From: Martinezella hainanensis
GTDB taxonomy: Bacteria; Pseudomonadota; Alphaproteobacteria; Rhizobiales; Rhizobiaceae
Reading direction: 5' to 3'
DNA length: 64,000 nt
Assembly (NCBI RefSeq): GCF_900094555.1
Contig: NZ_FMAC01000010.1
Span: forward strand, 141,605-205,604
Of the stretch, positions 45,869 through 54,428 are shown one piece after another (position 1 is the first letter of the stretch; each line of letters opens with the position of its first letter). Made by a program: the position numbers and the translations under genes. The notes under the pieces are model-generated. The model searched no databases and was not told where the DNA came from. It was given only the letters and a program-made list of their open reading frames with translations.

Positions 45869-46939
45869 ATGATAAGCTTATCACGTGCTGGAGTTGCATC
45901 TGAAGACGTATTATGTGTCGTTGCTGTGTTGGATAGCGCAGAGATTTACCAGCCTGACGCGCGTGCTTATCAGTATCGCCATCGAGCCGATTTTGGCGAG
46001 TATTGGTACTACGAAAATTTCCCGCTTAGTGTTCAGGATATCGTCTATTTTGATGATCACAATTCATCTCAGTCTTATTTTGTCCTATTATCAGCGGAAG
46101 GCGACGTTTATCATTTCGCATCGCCTGATAGATTCCAGGAGCGGATTGTCGGTGCAGGCACAACGGCGGACGATTCCAAATTCTACGGCAAGATGTTGAA
46201 AATCTCCCAGATTGGCGAGCGGCTTTACGCTTGCGGCGCCGGCGGGCAGGTTTACGTGCGTCACGGCCGCGATGACTGGCGAATGCTATCTGACGCGGTG
46301 CTGAATGATCCTGAAGCAAAGAAGCGGTTGTTGGAGAGTGGCCCTAGTTTGGGGCAGCCCGGCTGGAAAGAATGGATAATCCAGAAAGCTCTCAATCCAG
46401 GTACGCGAGAGGTAGTCTTCTACGATATCAAGGGGCTTTCAGAAGATGCCATCTATGTGTGTGGAACCGAGCGAACAAAGCCTGTCCTTTGCTTCTGGGA
46501 CGGCAGTGAGCTGCATGAAATCAATATACCGCTGGCTGAAGCTGCGCTGACCGGCATTTATATTGAAAACGCCGAAAGTGTCTGGGTCTGCGGTCGTGAG
46601 GGTGTTATTTTGCATGGCAGCCGCAATCGCGGCTTCGCTCCAGTAAACGCCGACACGCGATTGAATCTGTTTCATTCTATCACGCCCTATCGCGGCAAGC
46701 TCGTCTTGCCAGCGAGCGTCAGGCCGGGCGGCCTTTACGAGCTTGATCCAAGCAGTGGCGAATTTCACAGATTCCAGCCGCCCCTGCCGCGCCTTATGAG
46801 TCGCGACGATCCTGAATCCATTGATGATGGGCCGTTCTTTGCGCAATCTGTCGGAGATGTTTTATGGGTGGTGGCTTCAAAGGACATTTTTCGATTTGAC
46901 GGTCAGGCGTGGGAGCGGATCAAGCATCCGGACATTTAG
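45869..46939 (+). CDS. Beta-propeller-like protein, candidate immunity/accessory protein
   Basis: 356 residues with at least five similar units of the type (I/L)Y(A/V)CG....(V/I)(Y/L)(V/H): RLYACGAGGQVYVRHGRDDW, AIYVCGTERTKPVLCFWDG, SVWVCGREGVILHGSRNRG, KLVLPASVRPGGLYELDP and VLWVVASKDIFRFDGQAWERI. This pattern predicts a beta-propeller without signal peptide. The start is ATG 45869 (an in-frame GTG at 45863 and ATG 45845 are alternatives), two bases after the toxin stop and preceded by AAGGGCGGA. Its position makes it a candidate immunity protein, unusually large for that role. Confidence 0.72.
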   Translation: MISLSRAGVASEDVLCVVAVLDSAEIYQPDARAYQYRHRADFGEYWYYENFPLSVQDIVYFDDHNSSQSYFVLLSAEGDVYHFASPDRFQERIVGAGTTADDSKFYGKMLKISQIGERLYACGAGGQVYVRHGRDDWRMLSDAVLNDPEAKKRLLESGPSLGQPGWKEWIIQKALNPGTREVVFYDIKGLSEDAIYVCGTERTKPVLCFWDGSELHEINIPLAEAALTGIYIENAESVWVCGREGVILHGSRNRGFAPVNADTRLNLFHSITPYRGKLVLPASVRPGGLYELDPSSGEFHRFQPPLPRLMSRDDPESIDDGPFFAQSVGDVLWVVASKDIFRFDGQAWERIKHPDI

Positions 46940-47030
46940 TTATTGCTTCGATAAGTCTGGAAGTCACAAGGACGAGAACTCGTTAACCAACACCAAATAG
47001 ACATTGGCGAGAGCGATTTAGCGGGGTCAT

Positions 47031-47786
47031 ATGTCAGCCGACGAATTTCTTGCAGCGCGAGGTAAGCCACGAGAGACAATGCAGGTTTCGGAGGCGGAAG
47101 CTGCGAAAGCCCATGGTAGAGTTCCTGCAGATTTGATAGCCTTTTGGGTGGAACACGGTGTGGGATATTACTCAGATCGTAACTACCATCTGTGCATGCC
47201 GTTCATCTTCGATGACTATCTCTCAGACATATTGGACAATGCGCCAAACCTGCGAAGCGAGGATTTTGCTGCCATTGGATATTCAAGCTTGGGAGCAATC
47301 GATCTGTGGCATAGGAAGGGACGTCATTTTACCCTTTCATTGGATGTTACTCTTCTGATGGATTTGACAAGCCGCAGGGAAACCGATCCTCCACCGCATG
47401 ATTTGCACGAGCTATACAGTCTTGCAGGAATTGAGATGCCAGAGAATGCGGTAGAACTATTCCTGGTAGTGCGAAAGGCACCGGAGGATATATGGAATAT
47501 TCTGATGAGCGCAACTTCGTCCGACACCTACAAATTTATTGAGGACGAAAATGGGCGTCAGCTCTTGCCGCAACTGCGCAAGATTCATGGTTCCTTGTCG
47601 GAAACGGAAATTTATCTTCGCGAGCATCCCGAGCTTGCCAATCTGGCCACCTCGTACCGGCGAGTGAATTTGGCCGAGCCGCTTGGCCGGCGTCCGAGCT
47701 CGGTGCATTATTCTTTTGCTGTCGAGATTGATGGACGCCAGGATATCGTCGACGAGGTCATTCCAGTTGTCGCGCCGAGCCAATAG
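47031..47786 (+). CDS. GAD-like/DUF1851-type protein, candidate T6SS immunity protein
   Basis: 251 residues. The N-terminal ~70 residues resemble the GAD-like domain found in T6SS and polymorphic-toxin immunity proteins: EFLAARGKPRETMQVSE, VPADLIAFWVEHGVGYYSDRNYHLCMPFIFDDYLSDIL. It continues with SLGAIDLWHRKGRHFTLSLDVTLLM, similar to the region joining GAD-like and DUF1851. No signal peptide is present, so it would act in the cytoplasm, fitting a nuclease target. It is AT-rich like the toxin. It is separated from the propeller gene by 91 bases and ends the T6SS locus. Confidence 0.75.
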   Translation: MSADEFLAARGKPRETMQVSEAEAAKAHGRVPADLIAFWVEHGVGYYSDRNYHLCMPFIFDDYLSDILDNAPNLRSEDFAAIGYSSLGAIDLWHRKGRHFTLSLDVTLLMDLTSRRETDPPPHDLHELYSLAGIEMPENAVELFLVVRKAPEDIWNILMSATSSDTYKFIEDENGRQLLPQLRKIHGSLSETEIYLREHPELANLATSYRRVNLAEPLGRRPSSVHYSFAVEIDGRQDIVDEVIPVVAPSQ

Positions 47787-47861
47787 GCGCGGATGTAGAC
47801 GCCGGATGTGACGAAGTGGCGTTTTCTATGAATATCCGGCCGGCATTTCCTTAACAAAGGA

Positions 47862-47878
47862 AGCCTGCGTGCCAGGCT
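47862..47878. terminator. Hairpin between the T6SS cargo operon and the dha operon
   Basis: 6-bp stem AGCCTG/CAGGCT with a five-base loop, between the convergent GAD-like gene and dhaL. A TTCCTT/AAGGAA stem lies just before it (47847-47862). A joint terminator is likely but not strong. Confidence 0.45.
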
Positions 47879-47909
47879 CAATTTAAGAGTTATGCTTAAT
47901 CACCCCCAC

Positions 47910-48554
47910 TCACCTCTCCACAAACGTATCCTGCATTGCCCGCAGAATAATCACCGCCGATGCCGCTCCCGGGTCGATATGCCCAAGCGACCTTTCCCCC
48001 AGCCGCGCCGCGCGGCCGCGGGCGGCGACCATGGAGCTTGTGGAATTCGCTCCGGCTTCGGCGGCGTCGACGATGGAATTCCACATGGCGATAACATCGC
48101 GTGAGCGTGCCTGTGCCTCGATGGCGGCTTCGGCGGCGGGGATCCAGGCGTCGAGCATGGTCTTGTCGCCGCGCTGGCCCTTGCCGCGTTGCTGGATGCC
48201 GGCGCGCATCTCATCGATGATCATGGCCTGGCAGGCTGGGGAAAGGGATTCATCCGTCTTCAATGCTTGCGAGGCGCGGCGGAAGGCTGTGGCATAGAGC
48301 GGGCCGGTCGATGCGCCGACGGCATCCAGAAAAGCGGAGGCTGCGACGGAAAAGATCTCTGAGGGTAGTGTCTGCGCAAGATCGAGTTTTGCCAATTCGG
48401 CATTCACCGCCATGAAGCCGAGGGACATGGTGATGCCGTGATCGGCGTCGCCGATTGCGCCATCCAGCTCGGAGAGCCGGTCCTTTTCGGCGTTGATCGC
48501 GATCGATATGCGCTGAAACATCGTGCCCAGGCATCGCGCCGCTTTTTCCGACAT
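47910..48554 (-). CDS. dhaL: Dihydroxyacetone kinase ATP-binding subunit DhaL (copy 2)
   Basis: A 214-residue DhaL domain that binds ADP/ATP with two Mg ions. The signature LDGAIGDADHGITMSLGF supplies the three metal-binding aspartates, and RGDKTMLDAW is the second conserved block. The start at 48554 follows GGGAGGAAGACG. It lies 55 bases after the regulator-kinase fusion and is the last gene of the operon. It is the natural partner of the fused DhaK domain, but could also serve the stand-alone DhaK. Confidence 0.88.
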   Translation of the reverse strand: MSEKAARCLGTMFQRISIAINAEKDRLSELDGAIGDADHGITMSLGFMAVNAELAKLDLAQTLPSEIFSVAASAFLDAVGASTGPLYATAFRRASQALKTDESLSPACQAMIIDEMRAGIQQRGKGQRGDKTMLDAWIPAAEAAIEAQARSRDVIAMWNSIVDAAEAGANSTSSMVAARGRAARLGERSLGHIDPGAASAVIILRAMQDTFVER

Positions 48555-48609
48555 CGTCTTCCTCCCGGTCCCGGCCATTTCTATTGTTGCCGGGCGCATT
48601 CTTATAGGT

Positions 48610-50706
48610 TCATCCGACCTTCAAGGCGAAGGTGTCGCATGGATGGTGCAGCATTTCGGTCAGTTCCTGATCGAGATGCAGGATGGATATGGAGGCGCCG
48701 ACCATGTCGAGCGATGTGCAATAGTGCCCCACCCAGTTCGCCTCGATCTTGATGTCCTTGGCGCTCAGCCGCTGCTCGACGCGGCGGAACAGGATGTAGA
48801 GCTCCATCAGTGGCGTCGCGCCGAACGAGTTGATCAGCACCGCCACCCGGTCTCCTGCAACAGGCTTCATCTCCGAAAAAATCCGGTCCATCACGCGGTC
48901 GGTGATCTCATCGGCGCTCATCATCTTTTCGCGGGTGACGCCGCGTTCGCCGTGAATGCCCATGCCGAATTCGATGTCGTCAGGCCCGATCTCAAAATTG
49001 TGTCGCCGCGTCTGCGGCAGCGAGCAGGGCTCCAGCGCAACGCCCATCGTAAAGGTGCGGTCATTGGCCTTGCGCGTTATCGCCTCGCAGGCGTCGAGCG
49101 ACAGACCCTTGTCGCAGGCAGCGCCCGCAATCTTGAAGATGAAGAAGTTGCCGGCAACACCACGCCGTCCGTCCCGATCCTCGATCGGTGACGATGAAAT
49201 ATCATCCGTAGTCAGCACTGTGCGGACATCGATCTGCTGTTCCTGCGCCATTTCCGCAGCCATTTCGAAGTTCATGACGTCGCCGGCATAATTGCCATAG
49301 ACAAAAAGCACCCCTTCGCCGCGGGAAGAGGCCTTGGCGCATTCTAGGATCGGCGTCGGTGGCGGCGAGGAAAAGATGTTGCCAATGGCGACGGCATCGG
49401 CAAGGCCCTTGCCGACATAGCCGAGGAAGCAGGGTTCGTGACCTGTGCCGCCGCCGATCACCAGCCCAACCTTGCCGACTCGCGGACCATTTCGCGCCAC
49501 CAGCGCCCGGTTCGATCCCTTGATCGGCACGATATGCGAGGCATGCGCCTTGACGATACCCTCAAGCATTTCGTCGACGACATCGTCGGGATTGTTGAGG
49601 AACTTCTTGATGTGCGTTCGGTAGCTGCTGGGCAGGGCAACGCTGTTGTCCGTTCGCGGGCGCTGCTGGGCTTTCTGGTCGAATTCGGTGACACCGTCTG
49701 CATTGAGGATGCCTCGACCCGTGGCAGCATCGGTAATCAGGACGTTGATGTACCCGCCGCGCAAGGCGGCAAGGATTGCCGGCACCTTGTCGAAGCCGCC
49801 GGCAACGGCGATCCGCAGGCCGATGGATTTCAGCATGTCGAGGGATATGCCGATGGTGCGATCGTCAAGCGGCCCGGCAACCGGCTGGCCTTTCGCATCG
49901 ATGAAGCGCCCGGCGAGAACGCCGACGGCATTCTTCGCGAGATAGTCCTGCAGCGAGACGGACTCGAAGAAGCCGCTGCTATGAATCGTGGAATTCGGCC
50001 GCAGAGACGCTACGCCGAAAATTGCCTTGTTGGCTTTGGAGAGCGTGGCAAACTGATCCTCGACCAGCGGCTCGCGCAGCAGGATCTCGCGAACCTCCGG
50101 GGTCGAGACGATGGCGGGCGCCGTGATGTTGATGAGCTTGCCATCGGTTGCGTTCGCGAAGGCGGCCGCGCAAAGTTCCGGCGTATAGGCGAAGCGCGCA
50201 CGCGTGCCGCCGGTCGCCTGGACGATGGTGACGTCCTGCAGGTTCGGTACATTGGCCTGTTCGGCAACGGCAAGAACGGTTCGGCCCCAGGCGACGGCAA
50301 GCGTGTCGCCGGATTTCAGGAGCCTGGCAATGGCCTGCGCACCGGCGGTTCCGAGGCGGTCGATCAGCGGCCGGGAGCCGTCATCGCTCGGCACGACGAG
50401 ACAGTCATGCAGGCCGAAATGCCGCTTGAGTTCCTGGGCGATGGAGAGCGAGCTCAGCCGCGACGGCTCGAGCGAGATATTGACGATGCCGCGGCTGCGG
50501 GCATCGGCGAGATAGCTGTTCACGGTTGCCCGAGAAATGCCCATGATCTCGGCGATATCGCCCTGGGTCTTGCCATCTTCATAATAGAGCCAGCAGGCCC
50601 AGACATAGGGGTCGTCGCCATAGCGCAGCGGCATGCTGTCGGACGCATCAGGCACGCCCGCTTTGCTTGCACTATGTTTACCGACCGAAGATGCCTTGCC
50701 TGTCAT
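48610..50706 (-). CDS. SorC/DeoR-type transcriptional regulator fused to DhaK kinase domain
   Basis: 698 residues. Residues ~30-80 form an HTH (KTQGDIAEIMGISRATVNSYLADARSRGIV). Residues ~85-345 are a SorC sugar-binding domain (LKSGDTLAVAWGRTV, IAVAGGFDKVPAILAALRGGYINVLITDAATGRGIL). Residues ~365-698 are a complete DhaK domain. Its catalytic residues are intact: H423 in GGGTGHEP, D476 in NYAGDVMNF and the substrate-binding H585 in GIHGERG. It could therefore sense a sugar, bind DNA and phosphorylate a ketose with DhaL. Phosphorylation state or substrate occupancy may control DNA binding (inference). It is encoded within the operon it probably regulates. Confidence 0.9.
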   Translation of the reverse strand: MTGKASSVGKHSASKAGVPDASDSMPLRYGDDPYVWACWLYYEDGKTQGDIAEIMGISRATVNSYLADARSRGIVNISLEPSRLSSLSIAQELKRHFGLHDCLVVPSDDGSRPLIDRLGTAGAQAIARLLKSGDTLAVAWGRTVLAVAEQANVPNLQDVTIVQATGGTRARFAYTPELCAAAFANATDGKLINITAPAIVSTPEVREILLREPLVEDQFATLSKANKAIFGVASLRPNSTIHSSGFFESVSLQDYLAKNAVGVLAGRFIDAKGQPVAGPLDDRTIGISLDMLKSIGLRIAVAGGFDKVPAILAALRGGYINVLITDAATGRGILNADGVTEFDQKAQQRPRTDNSVALPSSYRTHIKKFLNNPDDVVDEMLEGIVKAHASHIVPIKGSNRALVARNGPRVGKVGLVIGGGTGHEPCFLGYVGKGLADAVAIGNIFSSPPPTPILECAKASSRGEGVLFVYGNYAGDVMNFEMAAEMAQEQQIDVRTVLTTDDISSSPIEDRDGRRGVAGNFFIFKIAGAACDKGLSLDACEAITRKANDRTFTMGVALEPCSLPQTRRHNFEIGPDDIEFGMGIHGERGVTREKMMSADEITDRVMDRIFSEMKPVAGDRVAVLINSFGATPLMELYILFRRVEQRLSAKDIKIEANWVGHYCTSLDMVGASISILHLDQELTEMLHHPCDTFALKVG

Positions 50707-50741
50707 GACGATTCACTGTTCCCATTTTCCGCCAGAAGATG

Positions 50742-50771
50742 GAAGCATTGGCGCAGGTTTGCAAATGCTTC
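50742..50771. other. Inverted repeat upstream of the regulator-kinase fusion gene
   Basis: 8-bp arms GAAGCATT/AATGCTTC separated by 14 bases, in the 133-base gap between the first dhaL and the fusion gene, about 35 bases before the fusion start. It could be an operator or an mRNA hairpin. Confidence 0.3.
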
Positions 50772-50839
50772 TTCTTCGAAGGGAGCGGCGCGCGACCCCG
50801 TGGTGGAGCACGAGATCGCGCAGCCTTGGGAGAGCCTTG

Positions 50840-51481
50840 TTACTGCAGGCGCGCGCGCGCACCCTCGGAAAGCTCCTTCAGGATGATTGCGCAAGAGGTC
50901 GCGCCTGCATCCAGCACGCCAAGCGAACGCTCGCCCAGCCTGCTCGCGCGGCCGATCCTGGCCACGAGGTTGAGCGTCGAGTCGCGACCGGCCTCGGCGG
51001 CTGCGACCAATGCTTCGAGTGCATCGGCGAAAGATTTGCCGGCTGCATTGGCGGCATCGAACGCTTCGATCGCCGGAACCAGCGTGTCGAGCAGCGTCTT
51101 GTCGCCGACCTTGGCGGAGCCGATAGACTGGATGCCTTCGAGCCCGGCATGCAGCGCCTTGCTATAGGCGGCACTGTCGATCGCTTCGATGCCGTCGAGC
51201 TTTTCTGCAATCTCGGTGAACATGACGCCGTAGAGCGGCCCCATGGAGCCACCGATCTCGGTCATCAGCACTGTGCCCAGCGTGTCGAGCGAGGCTGAGA
51301 GCGACTGGTTCTTGCCCTTCAGGCGCTCGGCGGCCATGCCGAAGCCCTTAGCCATGTTGACGCCGTGGTCGCCATCGCCGATCTTGCCGTCGATCTCGCT
51401 GAGATAGGCACGGTTCTCGACGATACGGTCGGCCATCGCCAAGACGATATCGCCAGCCATTGCGTTGTTGAATGTCTGCAT
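50840..51481 (-). CDS. dhaL: Dihydroxyacetone kinase ATP-binding subunit DhaL (copy 1)
   Basis: A 213-residue DhaL with the Mg-nucleotide motif IDGKIGDGDHGVNMAKGF and VGDKTLLDTLVPAIEAF, plus GSMGPLYG. It starts 13 bases after the stand-alone dhaK and is its evident partner. It differs clearly from copy 2, so the two are not recent duplicates. Confidence 0.9.
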   Translation of the reverse strand: MQTFNNAMAGDIVLAMADRIVENRAYLSEIDGKIGDGDHGVNMAKGFGMAAERLKGKNQSLSASLDTLGTVLMTEIGGSMGPLYGVMFTEIAEKLDGIEAIDSAAYSKALHAGLEGIQSIGSAKVGDKTLLDTLVPAIEAFDAANAAGKSFADALEALVAAAEAGRDSTLNLVARIGRASRLGERSLGVLDAGATSCAIILKELSEGARARLQ

Positions 51482-51494
51482 GCGTGCGTTCCCC

Positions 51495-52487
51495 TCAGAG
51501 TAGCGTCGTGCACTCGACCTCGACGTCGAGAAGCTCTTTCAGCTCGTCGTCGAGCGCCATCACGGTCAGCGTGGCGCCGACCATTTCGAGCGACGTGAAG
51601 TAGTTGCCGATATAGGTCTTGTGGATCTTCAGACCCCGTTCCGAGATCTTCGCCTCAATCGTATCGTTGAGGATGTAGAGCTCGTTGACCGGTGTTGCGC
51701 CGAGGCCCGATACGAGGACGGCTACTTCCGTTCCGGCTGCCAGATTATGATCGTCGAGCACGATCTGGCACATGTCTTCGGCAATTTCGGCCGCCGTCTT
51801 CAGCGGCTCGACGCGAACGCCGGGTTCGCCATGATGGCCGATGCCCACTTCCATCGTGCCTGGCTCGATCTGGAAATTCGGATGACCGACGGCGGGCAGA
51901 GTACAGGGACCAAGACCGATGCCGACGGAGCGGCAACTGTCGATCGCCTTCTGCGCGGCCACACGGACTTCCTCGAGGTTTGCACCCTTGGAAGCCTTGG
52001 CGCCGCCAACCTTCCACATGAAGATTTCACCGGCGACGCCGCGGCGCTTTTCGCGCTCCTCCGGCGGTGCGGAGCAGACATCGTCGTTGGCGACCACGGT
52101 CGCGACTTCAATCCCGTCCTTGGCGGCAAGCTTGATTGCCATCTTCACGTTCATGTTGTCGCCGGCATAATTGCCGTAGAGGCAGATGACGCCACGGCCG
52201 CCGTTGGCTTCGCGGATAGCGTCGTGGAAGCTCTTGGCCGTTGGAGACGAAAAGAGCTCGCCGACCGCGACCGCATCCAGCATGTTCTTGCCGGTATAGC
52301 CGATGAAGGCCGGCTCATGACCCGAACCGCCGCCGGTGATCACGCCGACCTTGCCGGCATGCGGGGCATCCTTGGCGACGACGACGCGCGGATTTTCTGC
52401 CAGACGGACGATATCCGAATGCGCCTTGATGAAGCCTTTTACAGTATCTTCAACGACTTCATCGGGATTGTTGATGAACCGCTGCAT
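51495..52487 (-). CDS. dhaK: Dihydroxyacetone kinase substrate-binding subunit DhaK
   Basis: A 330-residue DhaK subunit that binds the ketose as a hemiaminal on a His. Key residues are seen in GGGSGHEPAFIGYTG, NYAGDNMNVKMA and the substrate-binding His in GIGHHGEPGV. With DhaL it forms an ATP-dependent kinase (no DhaM or PTS domain is present). Related enzymes in polyol operons phosphorylate erythrulose or similar ketoses, so dihydroxyacetone need not be the substrate. It lies 33 bases after the SDR gene. Confidence 0.92.
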   Translation of the reverse strand: MQRFINNPDEVVEDTVKGFIKAHSDIVRLAENPRVVVAKDAPHAGKVGVITGGGSGHEPAFIGYTGKNMLDAVAVGELFSSPTAKSFHDAIREANGGRGVICLYGNYAGDNMNVKMAIKLAAKDGIEVATVVANDDVCSAPPEEREKRRGVAGEIFMWKVGGAKASKGANLEEVRVAAQKAIDSCRSVGIGLGPCTLPAVGHPNFQIEPGTMEVGIGHHGEPGVRVEPLKTAAEIAEDMCQIVLDDHNLAAGTEVAVLVSGLGATPVNELYILNDTIEAKISERGLKIHKTYIGNYFTSLEMVGATLTVMALDDELKELLDVEVECTTLL

Positions 52488-52520
52488 GGTCTCTCCTGTC
52501 GAATTGTCGAGCGTTTGCGC

Positions 52521-53294
52521 TCAAAGAATGGTGTAGCCGCCGTCGATCAGCAGATCGGCGCCGTTGATCATGTCCGCGCCAGCCGAGGAGAGGAAAACAG
52601 CCGCGGCTGCTATCTCCTGCGGGAAGGCAAAGCGGCCGGTGGGGATGCGCTTCTTGGCGGCCTCGCCCTTTTCGCCGGCCCAGGCCTTCTTGCCGAGCTC
52701 GGTCAGCACGATGGTCGGCGAGATGGTGTTGACGTTGATGCCGTGCTTGCCCCATTCGGCGGCAAAGGTCTTGGACATGCCGATCACGCCGAACTTGGAG
52801 GCGCAGTAGGCGACATGCTCCTCGATGGCGACCGTGCCGGCCTGCGAGGCGAGGTTGACGATCTTGCCGCCCTTGCCGGCGGCGATCATGGCGCGACCCA
52901 CAGCCTGCGTGACGAGGAACGTACCCTTGAGATTGATGTTGATCGTCTTGTCCCAATAGTCGAGCGGCAGATCCTCGGCAGGGGCGAGGAAGACGACGCC
53001 AGCGCTGTTGACGGCGATATCGATGCCGCCGAAATGCGAGACGACATCGCCAATGGCCTTGTTGACCGAAGCGGGATCGGACACGTCACAGACGAATGCC
53101 TCAGCGCCGCCGCCGATTTCGGATGCCTTGGCCTTCGCCATGTCGACATTGATATCGAGAACGGCGACTTTCGCGCCCTTGAAGGCAAATGCTGCAGCGA
53201 CGGCCGCGCCAATGCCGGAACCGCCGCCCGTCACAAGCGCCGTCTTGCCTGAGAGCGGGAAGTTCAAATCGATGTCTGGGGATGTCTCGGTCAT
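52521..53294 (-). CDS. SDR-family dehydrogenase of the dha operon
   Basis: A 257-residue short-chain dehydrogenase. It has the cofactor motif TGGGSGIG, NSAG (variant of NNAG), the catalytic Ser in NLASQAG, YCASK with Tyr and Lys, and a C-terminal LLIDGGYTIL. It probably oxidises a polyol to the ketose that the DhaK/DhaL kinase then phosphorylates. ATG 53294 is chosen because the family N-terminus follows it; upstream residues overlap a hairpin. Confidence 0.87.
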   Translation of the reverse strand: MTETSPDIDLNFPLSGKTALVTGGGSGIGAAVAAAFAFKGAKVAVLDINVDMAKAKASEIGGGAEAFVCDVSDPASVNKAIGDVVSHFGGIDIAVNSAGVVFLAPAEDLPLDYWDKTININLKGTFLVTQAVGRAMIAAGKGGKIVNLASQAGTVAIEEHVAYCASKFGVIGMSKTFAAEWGKHGINVNTISPTIVLTELGKKAWAGEKGEAAKKRIPTGRFAFPQEIAAAAVFLSSAGADMINGADLLIDGGYTIL

Positions 53295-53322
53295 CTCTTT
53301 CAAGCCTCTGTCTTGGGGGGAA

Positions 53323-53343
53323 GCGGGGCGAAATTCGCCCCGC
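53323..53343 (-). other. GC-rich stem-loop after the sugar-binding protein gene
   Basis: Perfect 10-bp arms GCGGGGCGAA/TTCGCCCCGC around one central base, 11 bases past the binding-protein stop and inside the operon. Such elements commonly keep the binding-protein message more abundant than distal genes by protecting it or by partial termination. Confidence 0.6.
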
Positions 53344-53353
53344 CGCATTGATC

Positions 53354-54343
53354 TTACTTGCGGGTTTCAAGCAGCTTGTCGACGTTCTCAGCCGTTACCG
53401 GGGTCCACGGAACATTGTAGTTCTTGTCCTTGCCGTCGTTGAACGGCATGGCCGGATACTGTTGCCAGATCTTGGATTCCGGCTTGTAGTTGCCCTTCTT
53501 GGCGGCAAAGATTGCGAGGTCGAGGGCGCCCTGGGCCTGCGCGCTGGCGTCCTGCAGGATGGAGGTCATCGTGCCGTCCTTGACGGCATGAAGGGCATCG
53601 GTGATGCCGTCGATACCGGCAATGGCGAAATCCTTGACGTTGAGCTTGGCAGCCTTGATCGCTTCGATGGCGCCGAGCGCCATCTCGTCGTTCTGGCCGA
53701 TAACACCGTTGATCTGACCCGGGTGCGAGGTCAGCCAGTTTTCCATCAGGGTCTGGGCTTCGGCGCGCGACCAGTTTGCGGTCTGGTCTTCCAGCACCTT
53801 CACATTCGGGCACTCGGCAAGCGCCTTCTTGTTGCCTTCCAGGCGCGAGATCTGCGCCGACTGGCCGATCGGGCCTTCGAGGATCACGACATTGCCCTTG
53901 CAGCCGATCTTGTCGAGCACGGTCTTGGCTTCCATGTAGCCGGAGATGGTGTCATCGGAGCCGACATAGGAGGTCAGGAGATCGGAGTTGACGCGCGTGT
54001 TCGAGCCGACGACCGGGATGCCGGCGTCGTGAGCGGCCTGAACGGCGGTTGCCGCAGCTTCGATATCGATCGGCACGAAGATGATCGCGTCGAACTTCTG
54101 CGTGATCATCGTGTTGACCTGCTCCTGCTGCACGAGCGCGTCGTAGCGGCCGTCGAAGATGGTCAGATCGACGTCGCCGTTCTTGACGGCGGGATGTTCC
54201 TTCAGTGCTGCCGACCAGATCTGCATGAACTCGGCATTGAGGCCGTAAGGCGCCGCGCCGATCTTCAGTTTCTTGTCCTGGGCGAGGGCAGGCGATGCCA
54301 GAATTGCGGTCGCTGCAGCAAGAGCAATCAATAATTTCTTCAT
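53354..54343 (-). CDS. Periplasmic sugar-binding protein (ribose/polyol type)
   Basis: A 329-residue type I binding protein. The signal peptide MKKLLIALAAATAILASPALA is cleaved before QDKKL. It has DAIIFVPIDIEAAATAVQAAHDAGIPVVGSNTRV, GQNDEMALGAIEAIKAAKL and AIAGIDGITDALHAVKDGTM, typical of RbsB-like receptors. The start at 54343 follows GGAGGAGACTTATA. It is upstream of the SDR and kinases, so its ligand is probably the polyol or ketose they use. Confidence 0.92.
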   Translation of the reverse strand: MKKLLIALAAATAILASPALAQDKKLKIGAAPYGLNAEFMQIWSAALKEHPAVKNGDVDLTIFDGRYDALVQQEQVNTMITQKFDAIIFVPIDIEAAATAVQAAHDAGIPVVGSNTRVNSDLLTSYVGSDDTISGYMEAKTVLDKIGCKGNVVILEGPIGQSAQISRLEGNKKALAECPNVKVLEDQTANWSRAEAQTLMENWLTSHPGQINGVIGQNDEMALGAIEAIKAAKLNVKDFAIAGIDGITDALHAVKDGTMTSILQDASAQAQGALDLAIFAAKKGNYKPESKIWQQYPAMPFNDGKDKNYNVPWTPVTAENVDKLLETRK

Positions 54344-54428
54344 TATAAGTCTCCTCCGTTGAAAGTCCGGCCGTCGCCTCGACGCGCCGTTTGGTTTTCC
54401 GAGTGCGAACACTGGAATTTCTTTGGGC

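Noticed and set aside
49438..53252. Two long plus-strand frames (482 and 543 residues)
   Set aside because: They mirror the regulator-kinase fusion and the dhaK/SDR genes; no ribosome sites or protein-like motifs.
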